Origin: an uncultured Pelagibacteraceae bacterium
Lineage (GTDB): Bacteria; Pseudomonadota; Alphaproteobacteria; Pelagibacterales; Pelagibacteraceae
Direction: 5' to 3'
DNA length: 64,000 nt
Assembly: GCA_902566315.1 (NCBI GenBank)
Contig: CACFIL010000004.1
Location: 17,689-81,688, forward strand
A model generated the notes under the pieces. That model did not search any database, had not been told where the DNA came from, and saw nothing but the letters and a program-made list of their open reading frames with translations. Below are positions 45,973 through 57,441 of this stretch, piece after piece. The translations under genes were made by a program, and so were the position numbers. The first letter of the stretch is position 1. Every line of letters begins with the position of its first letter.

Positions 45973-46600
45973 CTATTTTAACCCCTTTATTTCTCTCAGC
46001 CTCAACTAAATCAACACCTTCATCTCTTTCTCTAGAAATTTGCTTAACATAACTCTGTCTTTTAACTCCGGCTCTTTCTCTATAAGTTAAAACAATTGCT
46101 CCTATCATAGCAACTAACAAAATCATTCCTGAAATTTGAAATAGAAGTATATAATCCGTATATAAAACATTTCCAATAGATCTAGTATTAGTGACTTCAT
46201 TAGATATGTTTATAGAAAGACTATTTAATAAATCGGGTTTATATTTCCATCCTCCAATTACAATTATAAGTTCAAAAAAAATAATTAAGCTAACTAATAA
46301 ACCAACTGGTATATGGGTCCCACCATCCCACCTTGAGCTAAACCACTGACCTTTTTGTTCAGCTACGTTTAACATCATTACAACAAATAAAAATAAAACT
46401 GCAACCGCTCCAACATAAACTATAAGCATTATCATGCCTAAAAATTCTGCACCTATCATAATAAACAAACAGGATATGCTAATAAAATCGAGGATTAAAA
46501 AAAATACAGAGTGAACTGTATTTTTTGATACTGTTACCATGACTGCAGAAACAATAGCTATTAAGGAGAAAATATAGAAGAAAACTGAGTGTGCAATCAT
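45965..46600 (-). CDS. nuoJ: NADH dehydrogenase subunit J
   Basis: A 211-residue subunit equivalent to ND6, with five predicted helices. The third helix has the conserved glycine-tyrosine pi-bulge region [21 protein letters not shown], which controls proton coupling. A soluble, charged C-terminal tail follows (about 170-211). It lies 4 bp after nuoI and overlaps nuoK by 8 bp. Confidence 0.95.
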   Translation of the reverse strand: MIAHSVFFYIFSLIAIVSAVMVTVSKNTVHSVFFLILDFISISCLFIMIGAEFLGMIMLIVYVGAVAVLFLFVVMMLNVAEQKGQWFSSRWDGGTHIPVGLLVSLIIFFELIIVIGGWKYKPDLLNSLSINISNEVTNTRSIGNVLYTDYILLFQISGMILLVAMIGAIVLTYRERAGVKRQSYVKQISRERDEGVDLVEAERNKGVKIDA

Positions 46601-46604
46601 AAGA

Positions 46605-47090
46605 TTACCTGTGAGAACTGTCTGCCTTTATATTAGCGGCTAAAATGTTTTCCCACCTGTCTCCATTTTCCAAGAGTTTTTCTTTTGTATAATAAAGTTC
46701 TTCTCTCGACTCTGTTGCAAATTCAAAATTAGGACCTTGAACAATTGCATCTACAGGACATGACTCTTCACAAAGACCGCAATATATGCACTTAAGCATA
46801 TCAATATCATATCTTACTGTTTTTCTACTACCATCATCTCTTTCTTTTGACTCAATTGTAATAGCTTGAGCAGGACATACAGCTTCACAAAGCTTACATG
46901 CTATACATCTTTCTTCACCATTAGGATATCTTCTAAGAGCGTGCTCCCCTCTAGACCTTGTTCCTAAAGATCCCTTCTCAAATGGATAATTAATTGTCTT
47001 TTTTGCCTTAAAAGTCTCTTTTATTGCAATTAATAAACCAGTCACAAAATCAATCATGAATATAGTTTTTAATAATCTTGAAATTTTCAT
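46605..47090 (-). CDS. nuoI: NADH dehydrogenase subunit I
   Basis: A 161-residue ferredoxin-like subunit of the peripheral arm. Two complete [4Fe-4S] motifs are visible: [16 protein letters not shown] and [16 protein letters not shown] (clusters N6a and N6b). An N-terminal amphipathic helix lies against the membrane. It passes electrons to cluster N2 in NuoB. It is directly adjacent to nuoH. Confidence 0.96.
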   Translation of the reverse strand: MKISRLLKTIFMIDFVTGLLIAIKETFKAKKTINYPFEKGSLGTRSRGEHALRRYPNGEERCIACKLCEAVCPAQAITIESKERDDGSRKTVRYDIDMLKCIYCGLCEESCPVDAIVQGPNFEFATESREELYYTKEKLLENGDRWENILAANIKADSSHR

Positions 47091-48092
47091 TTATTTTCCT
47101 GGTAGTAAATCAAAATATAGTAAAAAACTTGAAGTTAAAACAACATAAAACAGTGAAAATGGGAGAAATATCTTCCAACCAAGCTTCATTAATTGGTCAT
47201 ACCTGTATCTTGGAACAGTTGCTTTAACTAACGCAAATAAAATAAATAAAAATAATACTTTAAAGATAAGCCAAAATGGACCTGGAATAGCATTAAATGG
47301 GAAGACATCTATTGGAGACAACCAGCCACCCAAAAATAAAATCGATCCCATTGCACACATTAATAGAATGTTTGCATACTCTCCTAACCAAAACATAGCA
47401 TACATCATTCCTGAATATTCTGTTTGATATCCAGCTACTAATTCTGCTTCTGCTTCTGGCAAATCAAATGGAGGACGATTTGTTTCTGCTAATGCAGAAA
47501 TAAAAAAAATTACAAACATAGGAAACAAAGGAATTACAAACCATAAATTTTGTTGTGCCATAACGATGTCACTTAAGTTTAAAGATCCAACACATAATAG
47601 AACATTGATTATTATAACTCCTATGGAAACTTCATATGATACCATTTGTGCAGCAGATCTGATTGCACCTAAAAAAGGGTATTTAGAATTTGAGGCCCAT
47701 CCGCCCATAATTATCCCATATACACCTAATGATGAAACTGCGAAAAGATATAAAATACCAACATTGATGTCGGCTAGAACAAAATCTTCACCAAATGGTA
47801 TTACAGCCCATGATATTAATGCTAATGTCATAGTCACGACTGGAGCTAAAACAAATACAAGCTTGTTTGAGCTTGCAGGTATTATTATTTCTTTAAAAAT
47901 ATATTTTAATGCATCAGCTAATGATTGAAATAAACCAAATGGACCAACAACATTGGGTCCTCTCCTTTTTTGTACAAAGGCCCAAACTCTTCTATCAAGC
48001 CAAACTATCATTGCTACAGAGACCAAAACAGGAACCAAGAGAAAGAGTATTTTATAAACTTCAGTAAATAATATTGAAAAATAAGAGTCCAT
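47091..48092 (-). CDS. nuoH: NADH dehydrogenase subunit H
   Basis: A 333-residue membrane subunit equivalent to ND1 that forms the entrance of the quinone chamber. Motifs include [17 protein letters not shown] near the N-terminus and the acidic loop [20 protein letters not shown]. About eight helices are visible. Conserved glutamates of the E-channel are present in the loop. It overlaps nuoG by one base. Confidence 0.96.
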   Translation of the reverse strand: MDSYFSILFTEVYKILFLLVPVLVSVAMIVWLDRRVWAFVQKRRGPNVVGPFGLFQSLADALKYIFKEIIIPASSNKLVFVLAPVVTMTLALISWAVIPFGEDFVLADINVGILYLFAVSSLGVYGIIMGGWASNSKYPFLGAIRSAAQMVSYEVSIGVIIINVLLCVGSLNLSDIVMAQQNLWFVIPLFPMFVIFFISALAETNRPPFDLPEAEAELVAGYQTEYSGMMYAMFWLGEYANILLMCAMGSILFLGGWLSPIDVFPFNAIPGPFWLIFKVLFLFILFALVKATVPRYRYDQLMKLGWKIFLPFSLFYVVLTSSFLLYFDLLPGK

Positions 48093-50119
48093 TAGCCCTC
48101 TGTTCCAGTTTTTTTCAAATTAGTTCTAGCGTATCTACATTCGGACATTGTTTTTGATGCGCGTGCAATTGTATTAGAATAATAATAATCAATATCCTCA
48201 ACTAATATTTTTTCATGACTTAAGTTATATGAAGGTATTTCAAATTTTTTAATATTTTCATTATTTAGATACTCATACATGAATTTAATTAGTACCGTTT
48301 TATTATCAAATAAAGCCTTTCCACTGATTGCGTCTGATAACTCATTAATTATTTGCCAATCTTCTTTAGCATCTCCTGGTGGATATGATGCTTTATAAGC
48401 TTTTTGGAGCTTTCCTTCTAAGTTAGTGAAATAACCATCTTGTTCAGTGTATGCAGCACCAGGCAAAATAAGGTCTGCCATACCTGCACCCATATCACCA
48501 TGACTTCCAATATAAATTAAAAACTCATTATTTTTTTTAATTTTGAGATTATCTTGACCAAATAAAAAAACAATCTCTGCTTCATTATCTTCAATTTTTT
48601 TAAGAGTTTTATTTCTTCCATCGTTTGAAGAAAAAATGCCTAAATCATAAGAACCAACAGCTGATGCATCTTTTGACAAAATATTTAGTGAATTCCAATT
48701 ATCATTAATTTTATCAATACTAGTTAAATACTTTTTTAACTCCTCAAAAATATATGCGCCATTGTTACTGTTTAAAATTGATTGGCCTAAAATAATTATA
48801 GGTTTTTCTGCACTAACAATTTTATTTGAAAGATCGTGTTCATTTTTAATTATTTCATTTATTACTTTTGAATTATTTTCTAAAACTTGATAAGGATAAG
48901 TCAAATCACCCATATCCTCAAAGGAAAATATTTCAGTTTTATTTTTTAAATAAGTTTTTCTTATTCTTGAGTTTAATATAGTTGCTTCAAGTCTGGGGTT
49001 TGTGCCTATTAATAATATAAGATCGCTTTCTTCAATCCCTTCTATGCTAGAGTTAAATAGGTAGTTACTTCTTTTTTCAAAATTTATGTAAGTATGGTCA
49101 GCTCTAGAGTCTAAATAACTAGAATTTAAAGTTTTTTGAAATAAGTTTTTAACACTAAACATAGTTTCCATGTTTGTCATATCACCAGTTAAACCAACTA
49201 TTTTATCTGGTGATGTTTTTAAAATTTTTTCTTTGATTTTTTTGTATGCATCTTGCCAACTTATTTCTTCAAAATTTTCATTATTTTTTATTAAAGGGGT
49301 GTCTAATCGTTGATTTTTTAATCCATCACATGCATATCTTGTTTTATCAGAAATCCACTCCTCATTAATTTCCTCATTAATTCTTGGTAATACCCTTTTT
49401 ACTTCCCAATCGTAAGTATCCACTCTAATGTTTGACCCAACAGCATCCATAACATCAATTGTTTCAGTCTTTTTAAGTTCCCAAGGTCTTGCCTCGAACA
49501 CATAAGGTTTAGAAGTTAATGCACCAACTGGACATAAATCAATTACATTGGCTGACATTTCAGACTCCATGGATTTCTCCAAATATGTAGTAATTTCCAT
49601 ATTTTCTCCACGTCCTATCGCTCCTAATTCTGGCACACCCGCTACTTCAGTAGCAAATCTAATACATCTAGTACAATGAATACATCTAGTCATTTGAGTT
49701 TTTATTAATGGACCCATGTATTTTTCAGGTACATATCTTTTATTCTCTTTAAATCGTGATTTATCAATTCCATAAAACATTGATTGATCCTGTAAATCAC
49801 ACTCACCACCCTGATCACAAACAGGACAATCTAAAGGATGGTTAGCCAGCAAAAACTCCATCACACCTTTTCTTGCTTTTTCAACTTTTTCTGTGTTTGT
49901 TTTAATAACCATACCTTCAGCTGCAGGCATTGCACATGAAGCTATGGGTTTTGGAGATTTTTCCATTTCAACCAAACACATACGACAATTCCCAGCAATG
50001 GAAAGTTTTTCATGATAACAAAATCTTGGTATTTCAGCTCCAGCTTGTTCACAAGCTTGGAGTACAGTTAGACCATCTTCAACTTCAATATCAATATCGT
50101 TTACTTTTAATTTAGGCAT
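48092..50119 (-). CDS. nuoG: NADH dehydrogenase subunit G
   Basis: A 675-residue iron-sulfur subunit of the peripheral arm. The N-terminal [2Fe-2S] ferredoxin domain holds CRMCLVEME. The His-Cys [4Fe-4S] site is [18 protein letters not shown], and a further cluster is bound near [10 protein letters not shown]. The C-terminal molybdopterin-oxidoreductase-like domain (from about residue 220) is degenerate and binds no cofactor in this family. It overlaps nuoF by 8 bp. Length is slightly below 690, due to the C-terminal domain. Confidence 0.95.
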   Translation of the reverse strand: MPKLKVNDIDIEVEDGLTVLQACEQAGAEIPRFCYHEKLSIAGNCRMCLVEMEKSPKPIASCAMPAAEGMVIKTNTEKVEKARKGVMEFLLANHPLDCPVCDQGGECDLQDQSMFYGIDKSRFKENKRYVPEKYMGPLIKTQMTRCIHCTRCIRFATEVAGVPELGAIGRGENMEITTYLEKSMESEMSANVIDLCPVGALTSKPYVFEARPWELKKTETIDVMDAVGSNIRVDTYDWEVKRVLPRINEEINEEWISDKTRYACDGLKNQRLDTPLIKNNENFEEISWQDAYKKIKEKILKTSPDKIVGLTGDMTNMETMFSVKNLFQKTLNSSYLDSRADHTYINFEKRSNYLFNSSIEGIEESDLILLIGTNPRLEATILNSRIRKTYLKNKTEIFSFEDMGDLTYPYQVLENNSKVINEIIKNEHDLSNKIVSAEKPIIILGQSILNSNNGAYIFEELKKYLTSIDKINDNWNSLNILSKDASAVGSYDLGIFSSNDGRNKTLKKIEDNEAEIVFLFGQDNLKIKKNNEFLIYIGSHGDMGAGMADLILPGAAYTEQDGYFTNLEGKLQKAYKASYPPGDAKEDWQIINELSDAISGKALFDNKTVLIKFMYEYLNNENIKKFEIPSYNLSHEKILVEDIDYYYSNTIARASKTMSECRYARTNLKKTGTEG

Positions 50120-51443
50120 TTTCCTTTTCTAATAAATGTTGATCAACAAGGTATGGAATATTTTTGTTTTTTTTCACAACAGGATCAAATTTATTTCTTT
50201 CAAGTATTTCATCTTTAAAATGTCTGATTAATCCTTGAACAGGCCAAGAGGAACCTTCGCCAAATGCACAAATAGTATGACCTTCTATTTGTTTTGTTAC
50301 ATCAAAAAGCATATCCACTTCGTCTGGGGTTGCCTCACCTGCTGCCATTCTTTCTAACATTCTCCACATCCATCCAGATCCTTCCCTACATGGAGTACAC
50401 TGACCACAACTCTCATGCTTATAAAATCTAGCTATTCTTGCCATACACTTAATAATATCTTGGTCATTATTGATAACAACAATACCGGCTGTTCCTAGTC
50501 CTGTTTTATTTTCAACACATGCATCAAAATCCATTTTCATATTGTCACAAATTTCTTTAGGTAACATTGGCATTGAAGAACCACCAGGTATTACTGCTTT
50601 GAGATTGTCCCATCCACCAACTACGCCTCCAGCATGGTTTTCAATTAATTCCTTAAGTGGAACTCCCATTTCTTCCTCAACGTTACATGGGTTATTGACA
50701 TTTCCAGAAATACAATAAATTTTTGTTCCAGTGTTTTTAGCTCTTCCAAGTGAACTAAACCATTTTGCACCTCTTCTTAGAATTGTAGGAACAGCTGCAA
50801 CAGTCTCAACATTATTTATAATAGTAGGACATCCATATAATCCAATTAATGCAGGAAATGGTGGCTTTAATCTTGGTTGACCCTTTTTTCCTTCCAAACT
50901 CTCAAGTAGTGCAGTTTCTTCACCACAAATATAGGCACCTGCACCATAATGAATATAAATATCTAAATCCCATCCTGAATTAATGGCATTTTTACCAATT
51001 AAATTATTTTTATAAGCCTCATCGATTGCAGTTTGAAGTTTTTGCCCTTCGTTAAAATATTCACCTCTTATATAAATATAACATTTATGGGCATTAACTG
51101 CGTAAGAAGCGATTAAGCATCCTTCTATTAATTTGTGAGGCTCAAATCTTAATATATCTCTATCTTTACATGTTCCAGGTTCGGATTCATCTGCATTGAT
51201 AACTAAATAATGTGGTCTAGACCCCACCTCTTTAGGCGCAAAAGACCATTTTAGACCAGTTGGAAATCCAGCACCACCACGCCCTCTAAGTTCAGAGGAT
51301 TTAACTTCGTTGATTATCCACTCTCTTCCTTTTTCTAAAATTTCTTTTGTTCCATTCCAATCATTTCTTAATTTAGCAGACTCAATATCAGCTCCACTGT
51401 CATTGTATAAATTTTGAAATATTCTATCTTCGTCTTTAAGCAT
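50112..51443 (-). CDS. nuoF: NADH dehydrogenase subunit F
   Basis: A 443-residue NADH- and FMN-binding subunit. The glycine-rich site [13 protein letters not shown] lies near residue 55. The FMN-binding region contains [14 protein letters not shown]. The N3 [4Fe-4S] motif [12 protein letters not shown] lies near residue 355. It takes hydride from NADH and feeds the cluster chain. It overlaps nuoE by 8 bp. Confidence 0.97.
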   Translation of the reverse strand: MLKDEDRIFQNLYNDSGADIESAKLRNDWNGTKEILEKGREWIINEVKSSELRGRGGAGFPTGLKWSFAPKEVGSRPHYLVINADESEPGTCKDRDILRFEPHKLIEGCLIASYAVNAHKCYIYIRGEYFNEGQKLQTAIDEAYKNNLIGKNAINSGWDLDIYIHYGAGAYICGEETALLESLEGKKGQPRLKPPFPALIGLYGCPTIINNVETVAAVPTILRRGAKWFSSLGRAKNTGTKIYCISGNVNNPCNVEEEMGVPLKELIENHAGGVVGGWDNLKAVIPGGSSMPMLPKEICDNMKMDFDACVENKTGLGTAGIVVINNDQDIIKCMARIARFYKHESCGQCTPCREGSGWMWRMLERMAAGEATPDEVDMLFDVTKQIEGHTICAFGEGSSWPVQGLIRHFKDEILERNKFDPVVKKNKNIPYLVDQHLLEKENA

Positions 51444-52044
51444 TTTTATTACCTAATAAAGTTTTTCGATTATTAACTGGTTCTGCATTTATTCTTCCAG
51501 AGTAAGATCCTGGTTTTGGGATTTTATTTTGGTATATAGTTTCAATTATTTCTTCGAGTTTTTTATCATTCAAATCTTCATAATAATCTTCATTAACTTG
51601 CATCATTGGGGCATTAACACATGCACCTAAACATTCAACCTCCATCCAAGAAATTTTCCCATCATCAGATAACATATTTTCTTTTTCAGATATTTTGTTT
51701 TTGCAAACTTTTACTAAATCATACGCTCCTCTAAGCATACAAGGTGTTGTGGTACAAACTTGAAAAAAATATTTACCAACTGGAGATAAATTATACATTG
51801 AATAAAAAGTTGCTACTTCATAAACTTTTATATAAGGCATGTCTAAAAATTTGGCTATATATTTCATTGCTTGTAAAGGTATCCAATTATCATTTTGCCT
51901 TTGAGCAATATATAACAAAGCCATGACTGCGCTCTGTTGCTTCCCATCAGGATAATTAGAAACTATTTTATTTGCAGCCTCCATACTTTTATCATTAAAT
52001 ATAAAAGTTTCAGGCTGTTCTTTGTGAATTTTTTTTATACTCAT
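51436..52044 (-). CDS. nuoE: NADH dehydrogenase subunit E
   Basis: A 202-residue thioredoxin-fold [2Fe-2S] subunit of the NADH-oxidising module. Cluster N1a cysteines are in [11 protein letters not shown] and [12 protein letters not shown]-terminal tail of about 35 residues extends past the fold and contains [14 protein letters not shown]. It overlaps nuoD by 4 bp and nuoF by 8 bp. N1a is thought to limit radical formation. Confidence 0.95.
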   Translation of the reverse strand: MSIKKIHKEQPETFIFNDKSMEAANKIVSNYPDGKQQSAVMALLYIAQRQNDNWIPLQAMKYIAKFLDMPYIKVYEVATFYSMYNLSPVGKYFFQVCTTTPCMLRGAYDLVKVCKNKISEKENMLSDDGKISWMEVECLGACVNAPMMQVNEDYYEDLNDKKLEEIIETIYQNKIPKPGSYSGRINAEPVNNRKTLLGNKNA

Positions 52045-53216
52045 CTATCGACCTCTCCAAAAACAATGTCCATTGAACCTAAAACCGCAGGTACATCAGC
52101 AAGCATATGTCCTTTTATTAAATAATCCATAGCTTGAAGATGGGTAAATCCAGGAGCTCTGATCTTACATTTGTAAGGTTTGCTTGAACCATCAGAAATT
52201 AAATAGACACCAAACTCTCCTTTTGGTGCCTCAACTGCTGTATATATTTCATCTTTTTCAACCCTATATCCCTCTGTAAATAACTTAAAGTGATGGATTA
52301 AAGCCTCCATAGACTGTTTAAGTTCCTTCTTTGGTGGAGGAGAAATCTTTCCGTCTTCTGTTTTAATTGGTCCTTTTGGAATATTTGTTAAACATTGTTT
52401 AATAATTTTTACGCTTTCTCTCATTTCTTCAATTCTGCAAAGATATCTGTCATAACAATCTCCATTTTTTCCGACAGGAATTTTAAATTCTAAATCATCA
52501 TAACAATCATAAGGTTGACTTCTTCTTAAATCCCAAGCTACACCAGAGCCTCTTAACATTACACCTGAAAATGAATAATCTAGTGCATCTTGTTTAGATA
52601 CAATTCCTATATCTACATTTCTTTGTTTAAATATTCTGTTATCAGTAAGTAAAGTTTCTAAATCATCAATAATTTTTGGGAATTTTTCGCAAAATTCACC
52701 GATATCGCTATCAAGTCCTGTAGGAAGATCTTTATGTACTCCACCAGCTCTAAAATAATTAGCGTGCAACCTTGATCCAGACACCCTCTCATAAAATCCC
52801 ATTAATTTTTCTCGTTCCTCAAATCCCCATAAAGTTGGTGTTAACGCCCCAACATCCATTGCTTGAGTAGTTACATTTAATATGTGACTTAATATTCGAC
52901 CTATTTCGCAGAAAATTACTCTTATAAATTTTGCTCTTGCAGGAACTTTAATTTTAAGAATTTTTTCTATAGCTAAAGCAAATGCATGTTCCTGATTCAT
53001 TGGTGCTACATAGTCAAGACGATCAAAATAAGGAACTGCTTGGATATAAGTTTTATTTTCTATTAACTTCTCAGTACCTCGGTGCAATAATCCTATATGA
53101 GGATCAGCTTTTTCAACAACTTCTCCATCTAATTGAAGTATTAATCTTAAAACTCCATGCGCTGCAGGATGTTGTGGTCCAAAATTTAAATTTAGTGTTT
53201 TTTTCTGTTTTGCCAT
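52041..53216 (-). CDS. nuoD: NADH dehydrogenase subunit D
   Basis: A 391-residue subunit homologous to the large subunit of NiFe hydrogenases, shaping the ubiquinone pocket with Nuo[17 protein letters not shown] near the N-terminus contains the quinone-binding histidine, and the [12 protein letters not shown] region follows. The C-terminal [19 protein letters not shown] segment ends with the conserved DIVFGEVDR. It overlaps nuoC by one base. Confidence 0.97.
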   Translation of the reverse strand: MAKQKKTLNLNFGPQHPAAHGVLRLILQLDGEVVEKADPHIGLLHRGTEKLIENKTYIQAVPYFDRLDYVAPMNQEHAFALAIEKILKIKVPARAKFIRVIFCEIGRILSHILNVTTQAMDVGALTPTLWGFEEREKLMGFYERVSGSRLHANYFRAGGVHKDLPTGLDSDIGEFCEKFPKIIDDLETLLTDNRIFKQRNVDIGIVSKQDALDYSFSGVMLRGSGVAWDLRRSQPYDCYDDLEFKIPVGKNGDCYDRYLCRIEEMRESVKIIKQCLTNIPKGPIKTEDGKISPPPKKELKQSMEALIHHFKLFTEGYRVEKDEIYTAVEAPKGEFGVYLISDGSSKPYKCKIRAPGFTHLQAMDYLIKGHMLADVPAVLGSMDIVFGEVDR

Positions 53217-53806
53217 TAGCTTTTTTTAATTTCTTTAATATATTTGGTTCCTTCCCACGGACTCTCATAATCAAAATTTCTGTAGTTTTGTTCCAATTTT
53301 ACAGGTTCATAGATCACTTTTTTTTGTTCTTCACTATAACGAACTTCATTATGGCCAGTAAGAGGAAAATCTTTTCTTAAAGGATGCCCATCAAAGCCAT
53401 AATCAGTTAAAATTCTTCTTAAATCAGGATGATTTTTAAAGTTTAACCCATACATATCAAACACTTCTCTTTCCATCCAATTTGCAGAGGGAAATATAGA
53501 AGTTAATGAGGAAATTACGTCATTTTCTTTTATTGAAAAATCAATAATAATTCTTTTATTATATTCATGACTTAATAGTAAATAAACCATCTTAAATCTA
53601 TTTTCATTTTCAGGGTAATCTACAGCTGTAATTTCGATTAATTGTCTAAATTTAGTTTCTATATTGGTCTTCAAAAAAGAAATAACATCGACCAATTCAT
53701 CATGATCTATATTTAAATAAATGTTATCATGCTTTATAAATGAACTGTTTATTTTAGATGTTAATTCCGAGTTTATAAACTTTTCCAAGTCCTCAAGATT
53801 TTTCAT
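53216..53806 (-). CDS. nuoC: NADH dehydrogenase subunit C
   Basis: A 196-residue peripheral-arm subunit (30-kDa family) without metal centres. The signature [19 protein letters not shown] is followed by [21 protein letters not shown], diagnostic for the family. It is encoded separately from nuoD, unlike the E. coli nuoCD fusion. It lies 2 bp after nuoB and overlaps nuoD by one base. Confidence 0.96.
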   Translation of the reverse strand: MKNLEDLEKFINSELTSKINSSFIKHDNIYLNIDHDELVDVISFLKTNIETKFRQLIEITAVDYPENENRFKMVYLLLSHEYNKRIIIDFSIKENDVISSLTSIFPSANWMEREVFDMYGLNFKNHPDLRRILTDYGFDGHPLRKDFPLTGHNEVRYSEEQKKVIYEPVKLEQNYRNFDYESPWEGTKYIKEIKKS

Positions 53807-53808
53807 TA

Positions 53809-54330
53809 TTATCTTTCTAAAGAACCTTTATTTCTAATTTTTTTCTGTAATTGTAAAATTCCATAAAGTAATGCTTCAGCTGAGGGAGGACATCCAGGGA
53901 CATAAACATCAACGGGTACCACTCGATCACATCCTCTCACTACAGAGTATGAATAATGATAGTAACCTCCACCATTTGCACAACTTCCCATAGATATTAC
54001 ATACCTAGGTTCAGGCATCTGGTCGTAAACTTTTCTCAATGCAGGAGCCATTTTATTTGTTAGCGTACCTGCTACTATCATCACATCTGATTGTCGTGGC
54101 GATGCTCTTGGTGCTGCACCAAATCTTTCAAGATCATATCTCGGCATAGATGTTTGCATCATTTCAACTGCACAACAAGCTAGTCCGAACGTCATCCAAT
54201 GCAATGAACCAGTTCTCGCCCAATTAACAAGATTGTCTAGTGATGTTGTTATAAAACCGTTATCACTAAAGTCCTGTGCTAATTGTTTAAACTCTTCTGG
54301 GATATCTTTTTTTCTATCTTGTAAATTCAT
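53809..54330 (-). CDS. nuoB: NADH dehydrogenase subunit B
   Basis: A 173-residue subunit that holds cluster N2, the direct electron donor to ubiquinone. The tandem cysteines of [29 protein letters not shown] and [14 protein letters not shown] provide the ligands. The length is normal for alphaproteobacteria. It sits 1 bp after nuoA and 2 bp before nuoC. Confidence 0.97.
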   Translation of the reverse strand: MNLQDRKKDIPEEFKQLAQDFSDNGFITTSLDNLVNWARTGSLHWMTFGLACCAVEMMQTSMPRYDLERFGAAPRASPRQSDVMIVAGTLTNKMAPALRKVYDQMPEPRYVISMGSCANGGGYYHYSYSVVRGCDRVVPVDVYVPGCPPSAEALLYGILQLQKKIRNKGSLER

Positions 54331-54331
54331 T

Positions 54332-54700
54332 TTATTCCCAGTCTAAAGCTCCTTTTTTCCATTCATAAATAAAGCCAACAGTTAAGATAAATAAAAATAA
54401 CATCATAGAGCAGAAACCATATAAACCGATTTCACCAAGTGAAATCGCCCATGGGAATAAAAACGCAATTTCTAAATCAAAGATTATAAATAATATTGCA
54501 ACCAAATAAAATCTTACATCAAATTCCATTCTAGAGTCATTGAAAGGTTCAAACCCACATTCATAAGCAGAAAGTTTTTCAGGATCAGGTTTGCTTGGAG
54601 CAGCAATATAATTAATTGCTACAAAAGCAAGACTTAAGCCTAAAGCTATTATCAAAAATAATATTATCGGTAGATAATCTTTTAAAAATTCCGTAAGCAT
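54332..54700 (-). CDS. nuoA: NADH dehydrogenase subunit A
   Basis: A 122-residue membrane subunit equivalent to ND3, with three helices. The conserved loop ends with [14 protein letters not shown], which carries the quinone-site cysteine. The ATG at 54700 (MLTEFLKDY) is preferred over an in-frame ATG at 54718, because an AGGA ribosome-binding site lies 5 nt upstream of it (54709-54706). It is the first gene of the nuo run and follows a promoter candidate. Confidence 0.94.
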   Translation of the reverse strand: MLTEFLKDYLPIILFLIIALGLSLAFVAINYIAAPSKPDPEKLSAYECGFEPFNDSRMEFDVRFYLVAILFIIFDLEIAFLFPWAISLGEIGLYGFCSMMLFLFILTVGFIYEWKKGALDWE

Positions 54701-54720
54701 TTGAATCCTATGTAACAACT

Positions 54721-54751
54721 ATTATATCAACTAAAAGTGAAGATATGTCAC
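54721..54751 (-). promoter_or_regulatory. nuoA: Candidate promoter of the nuo operon
   Basis: A perfect TATAAT (54726-54721, minus strand) lies about 20 nt before the nuoA ATG. A possible -35, GTGACA or TGACAT (54751-54745), is 18-19 bp upstream, slightly too far for the best spacing. It lies between tRNA-Asp and nuoA, so it would allow transcription of nuo separately from the tRNAs. Confidence 0.42.
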
Positions 54752-54779
54752 ATTTTTATGCCTAGTTTTACTTAATTAA

Positions 54780-54856
54780 TGGCGGGAGTGAAGGGACTCG
54801 AACCCTCGGCCCCCTGCGTGACAGGCAGGTGCTCTAACCAACTGAGCTACACCCCC
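54780..54856 (-). tRNA. tRNA-Asp(GTC)
   Basis: A complete 77-nt cloverleaf with encoded CCA. The acceptor stem GGGGGTG pairs with CACTCCC (one G-U pair) and the discriminator is G. The anticodon stem CCTGC/GCAGG encloses loop CTGTCAC with anticodon GTC. The T arm contains GGTTCGAGTCC. It lies 11 nt after tRNA-Val and 79 nt before the nuoA start. Confidence 0.97.
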
Positions 54857-54867
54857 ACAGGTGTAAA

Positions 54868-54943
54868 TGGTGGGTAGTAAAGGACTCGAACCTTTGACCC
54901 CCTCGGTGTAAACGAGATGCTCTACCAACTGAGCTAACCACCC
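54868..54943 (-). tRNA. tRNA-Val(TAC)
   Basis: A complete 76-nt cloverleaf with encoded CCA and discriminator A. The anticodon stem TCTCG/CGAGG encloses loop TTTACAC with anticodon TAC. The D arm GCTCAGTTGGTAGAGC and T arm GGTTCGAGTCC are canonical. It lies 48 nt after the lon stop. A TGTAAT hexamer at 54963-54958 could be a -10 element, without a good -35. Confidence 0.97.
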
Positions 54944-54991
54944 AAAATCTTGGTACTATTACATCAACGGATTAATAAAGTAAATTGTTTA

Positions 54992-57379
54992 TTACTGAAT
55001 ACTAGCTTGGGATTTATCGTCCTTTTTACCCTCAGAGATTTTATCTACCTCTGTCCATTCAACTGGCTTGAGTTCTTTTGTAAGTGCAATTTTTAAGACT
55101 TCATCTGCAGTTTCAACTGGTATTATCTTGATATCTTCCCTAACTTTTTTGGGTATATCAACTAAATCTTTTTCATTTTCTTTTGGAATTAACACTTTTT
55201 TAACTCCTGCTCTATGAGCGGCTAGTAATTTTTCTTTTAAACCACCTATTTGTAAAACTTGTCCTGTAATTGTTACTTCCCCTGTCATAGCTATCTCTCT
55301 TTTAACAGGAATGTTTGTTATTGAAGATACAATGGAAGTAACCATTGCTATCCCAGCTGAAGGTCCATCTTTAGGTGTAGCTCCCTCAGGAACATGGATA
55401 TGAAAATCTTTTTTTTCAAAGAAAGGTGGAATAATTCCATATTCTAAACTTTTAGATCTAACAAAGGATTTAGCAGCTTTAACAGACTCTTGCATTACAT
55501 CTCCAAGTTTTCCAGTTATTTGCATTCTACCTTTGCCCGGCATATTGACAGTTTCGATCTTAAGAATTTCACCCCCCACTTCAGTCCATGCTAATCCTAT
55601 TACTATTCCAGTTTTATTTTTTTCTTCTACTTCACCATATTTGAATTTTTTAATTCCTAAAAAGTCTGGAATATTTTTATCATTTACTTGAACCTTTTCA
55701 ACTTCACCACTTACTACTTTTTTAACGACTTTTCTTGTTACTTTAGAAATTTCTCTTTCTAGATTTCTAACTCCAGACTCTCTTGTATAACTTCTAATAA
55801 TCTCTTTAATTGTCCCATCTTCTAAATTTAGTTCACCCTCTTTCACACCATTTTCTTTCACTTGTTTAGGTAGCAAGTACTTGTTTGCAATATTTATTTT
55901 TTCATCTTCTGTATATCCAGGAATTCTTATAACTTCCATTCTGTCAAGAAGTGGTGGTAAAATATTTAGAGTATTTGCTGTTGTTACAAACATTACATCG
56001 GATAAATCATAATCAACTTCTAAGTAGTGATCATTGAAAGCTGTATTCTGCTCAGGGTCTAACGCCTCTAGTAAAGCTGATGATGGATCTCCTCTATAAT
56101 CGTTTCCAATTTTATCAACTTCATCTAATAAAAATAAAGGATTTTTTGTACCAGCTTTCTTCATCATTTGAATTATTTTTCCTGGTAAAGATCCGATATA
56201 TGTTCTTCTATGACCTCTTATTTCAGCTTCATCTCTAACACCTCCTAAAGACATTCTAATAAACTGTCTATTAGTAGCTTTAGCTATAGATTTTCCAAGT
56301 GATGTTTTTCCTACTCCTGGGGGTCCAACTAAACATAAAATTGGTCCTTTAATTTTTTCCATCCTTTTTTGAACTGCTAGAAACTCAATAATTCTCTCCT
56401 TCACTTTTTCTAAACCAAAATGATCTTCATCTAAAATTTTAAGACCTTTATTTAAATCAATATCCACATCATCTTTTTTAAACCACGGAAGATCTATCAT
56501 CCAATCTAAGTAATTTCTAACAACTGTTGCTTCTGCAGACATAGGACTCATGTTTTTTAACTTCTTAAGCTCTGACATGCACTTCTTCTCAACTTCTTTT
56601 GGCATTTTAGCTTTTTGGATTGATTTTTTTAAGTTAGTAGTTTCATCTTTGCCATCTTCAATTTCACCTAATTCTTTTTGAATTGCTTTTAATTGTTCGT
56701 TTAAATAATATTCTCTTTGAGTCTTTTCCATTTGAGTTTTAACTCTTCCTCTAATTCTTTTTTCTACTCCGATTATACTTGTTTCACTTTCCATCATCTT
56801 AATAGCTGCATTTAATCTTTTCTTAACATCCAATGTTTCAAATATTTGTTGTTTTTCAGATATAGATGCATTTAAGTTTGAAACAATATTGTCTACAATT
56901 TTGGATGGATCTTTTAATTGTTTAATATTGCTAATAGTCTCTGACGATATTTTTTTATTTACAGACGTTAATTTTTCTAGTCTTTTCACAGCTGTAAAAG
57001 CTAGAGGCAATAGATCTTCATCTTTGTTAAAAACATCTTTTTGATGTTCATATGTACAAGTAATAAATTTTTCATCATCCCTGAAATCAATAATTTTTAC
57101 TCTTTTAATTCCCTCTACTAAAACCTTAACTGTGCCGTCTGGAAGTTTTAAAAGTTGTAATATATTACTTTCACATCCATAAGAAAATACATCATTTTTT
57201 TTCGGATCATCAACTTCAGAATTTTTTTGAGTAACTAATATTATTTTTTTGTCACTTTTCATTACCTCATTTAAAGCAGTAATAGATTTATCTCTTCCAA
57301 CAAATAGTGGAATCACCATGCTTGGAAAAACTACTATGTCTCTTAATGGTAATAAGGGTTGTATTAATTTAACTTCCAT
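54992..57379 (-). CDS. lon: ATP-dependent protease Lon
   Basis: A 795-residue cytosolic AAA+ serine protease. The N-terminal substrate-binding domain covers about 1-200, and a coiled-coil region follows. Walker A GPPGVGKTSLGKS and Walker B FLLDEVDK mark the ATPase. The protease domain has its serine in ATPKDGPSAGIAM near residue 675 and its lysine in HRAGVKKVLIPKENEKDL. A short polar tail ends the protein. It follows clpX by 62 bp, forming the tig-clpP-clpX-lon block seen across proteobacteria. A TATAAT at 57401-57396 may allow separate transcription. Confidence 0.97.
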   Translation of the reverse strand: MEVKLIQPLLPLRDIVVFPSMVIPLFVGRDKSITALNEVMKSDKKIILVTQKNSEVDDPKKNDVFSYGCESNILQLLKLPDGTVKVLVEGIKRVKIIDFRDDEKFITCTYEHQKDVFNKDEDLLPLAFTAVKRLEKLTSVNKKISSETISNIKQLKDPSKIVDNIVSNLNASISEKQQIFETLDVKKRLNAAIKMMESETSIIGVEKRIRGRVKTQMEKTQREYYLNEQLKAIQKELGEIEDGKDETTNLKKSIQKAKMPKEVEKKCMSELKKLKNMSPMSAEATVVRNYLDWMIDLPWFKKDDVDIDLNKGLKILDEDHFGLEKVKERIIEFLAVQKRMEKIKGPILCLVGPPGVGKTSLGKSIAKATNRQFIRMSLGGVRDEAEIRGHRRTYIGSLPGKIIQMMKKAGTKNPLFLLDEVDKIGNDYRGDPSSALLEALDPEQNTAFNDHYLEVDYDLSDVMFVTTANTLNILPPLLDRMEVIRIPGYTEDEKINIANKYLLPKQVKENGVKEGELNLEDGTIKEIIRSYTRESGVRNLEREISKVTRKVVKKVVSGEVEKVQVNDKNIPDFLGIKKFKYGEVEEKNKTGIVIGLAWTEVGGEILKIETVNMPGKGRMQITGKLGDVMQESVKAAKSFVRSKSLEYGIIPPFFEKKDFHIHVPEGATPKDGPSAGIAMVTSIVSSITNIPVKREIAMTGEVTITGQVLQIGGLKEKLLAAHRAGVKKVLIPKENEKDLVDIPKKVREDIKIIPVETADEVLKIALTKELKPVEWTEVDKISEGKKDDKSQASIQ

Positions 57380-57441
57380 GACTATAAATATGGATATTAT
57401 ATTTTATAATGCAATAGGAAACTTTTGTTTATTAACTCTTA

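Noticed and set aside
47566..47928. 120-codon plus-strand open frame inside nuoH
   Set aside because: Antisense shadow of a highly conserved membrane protein; no homology or start signal.
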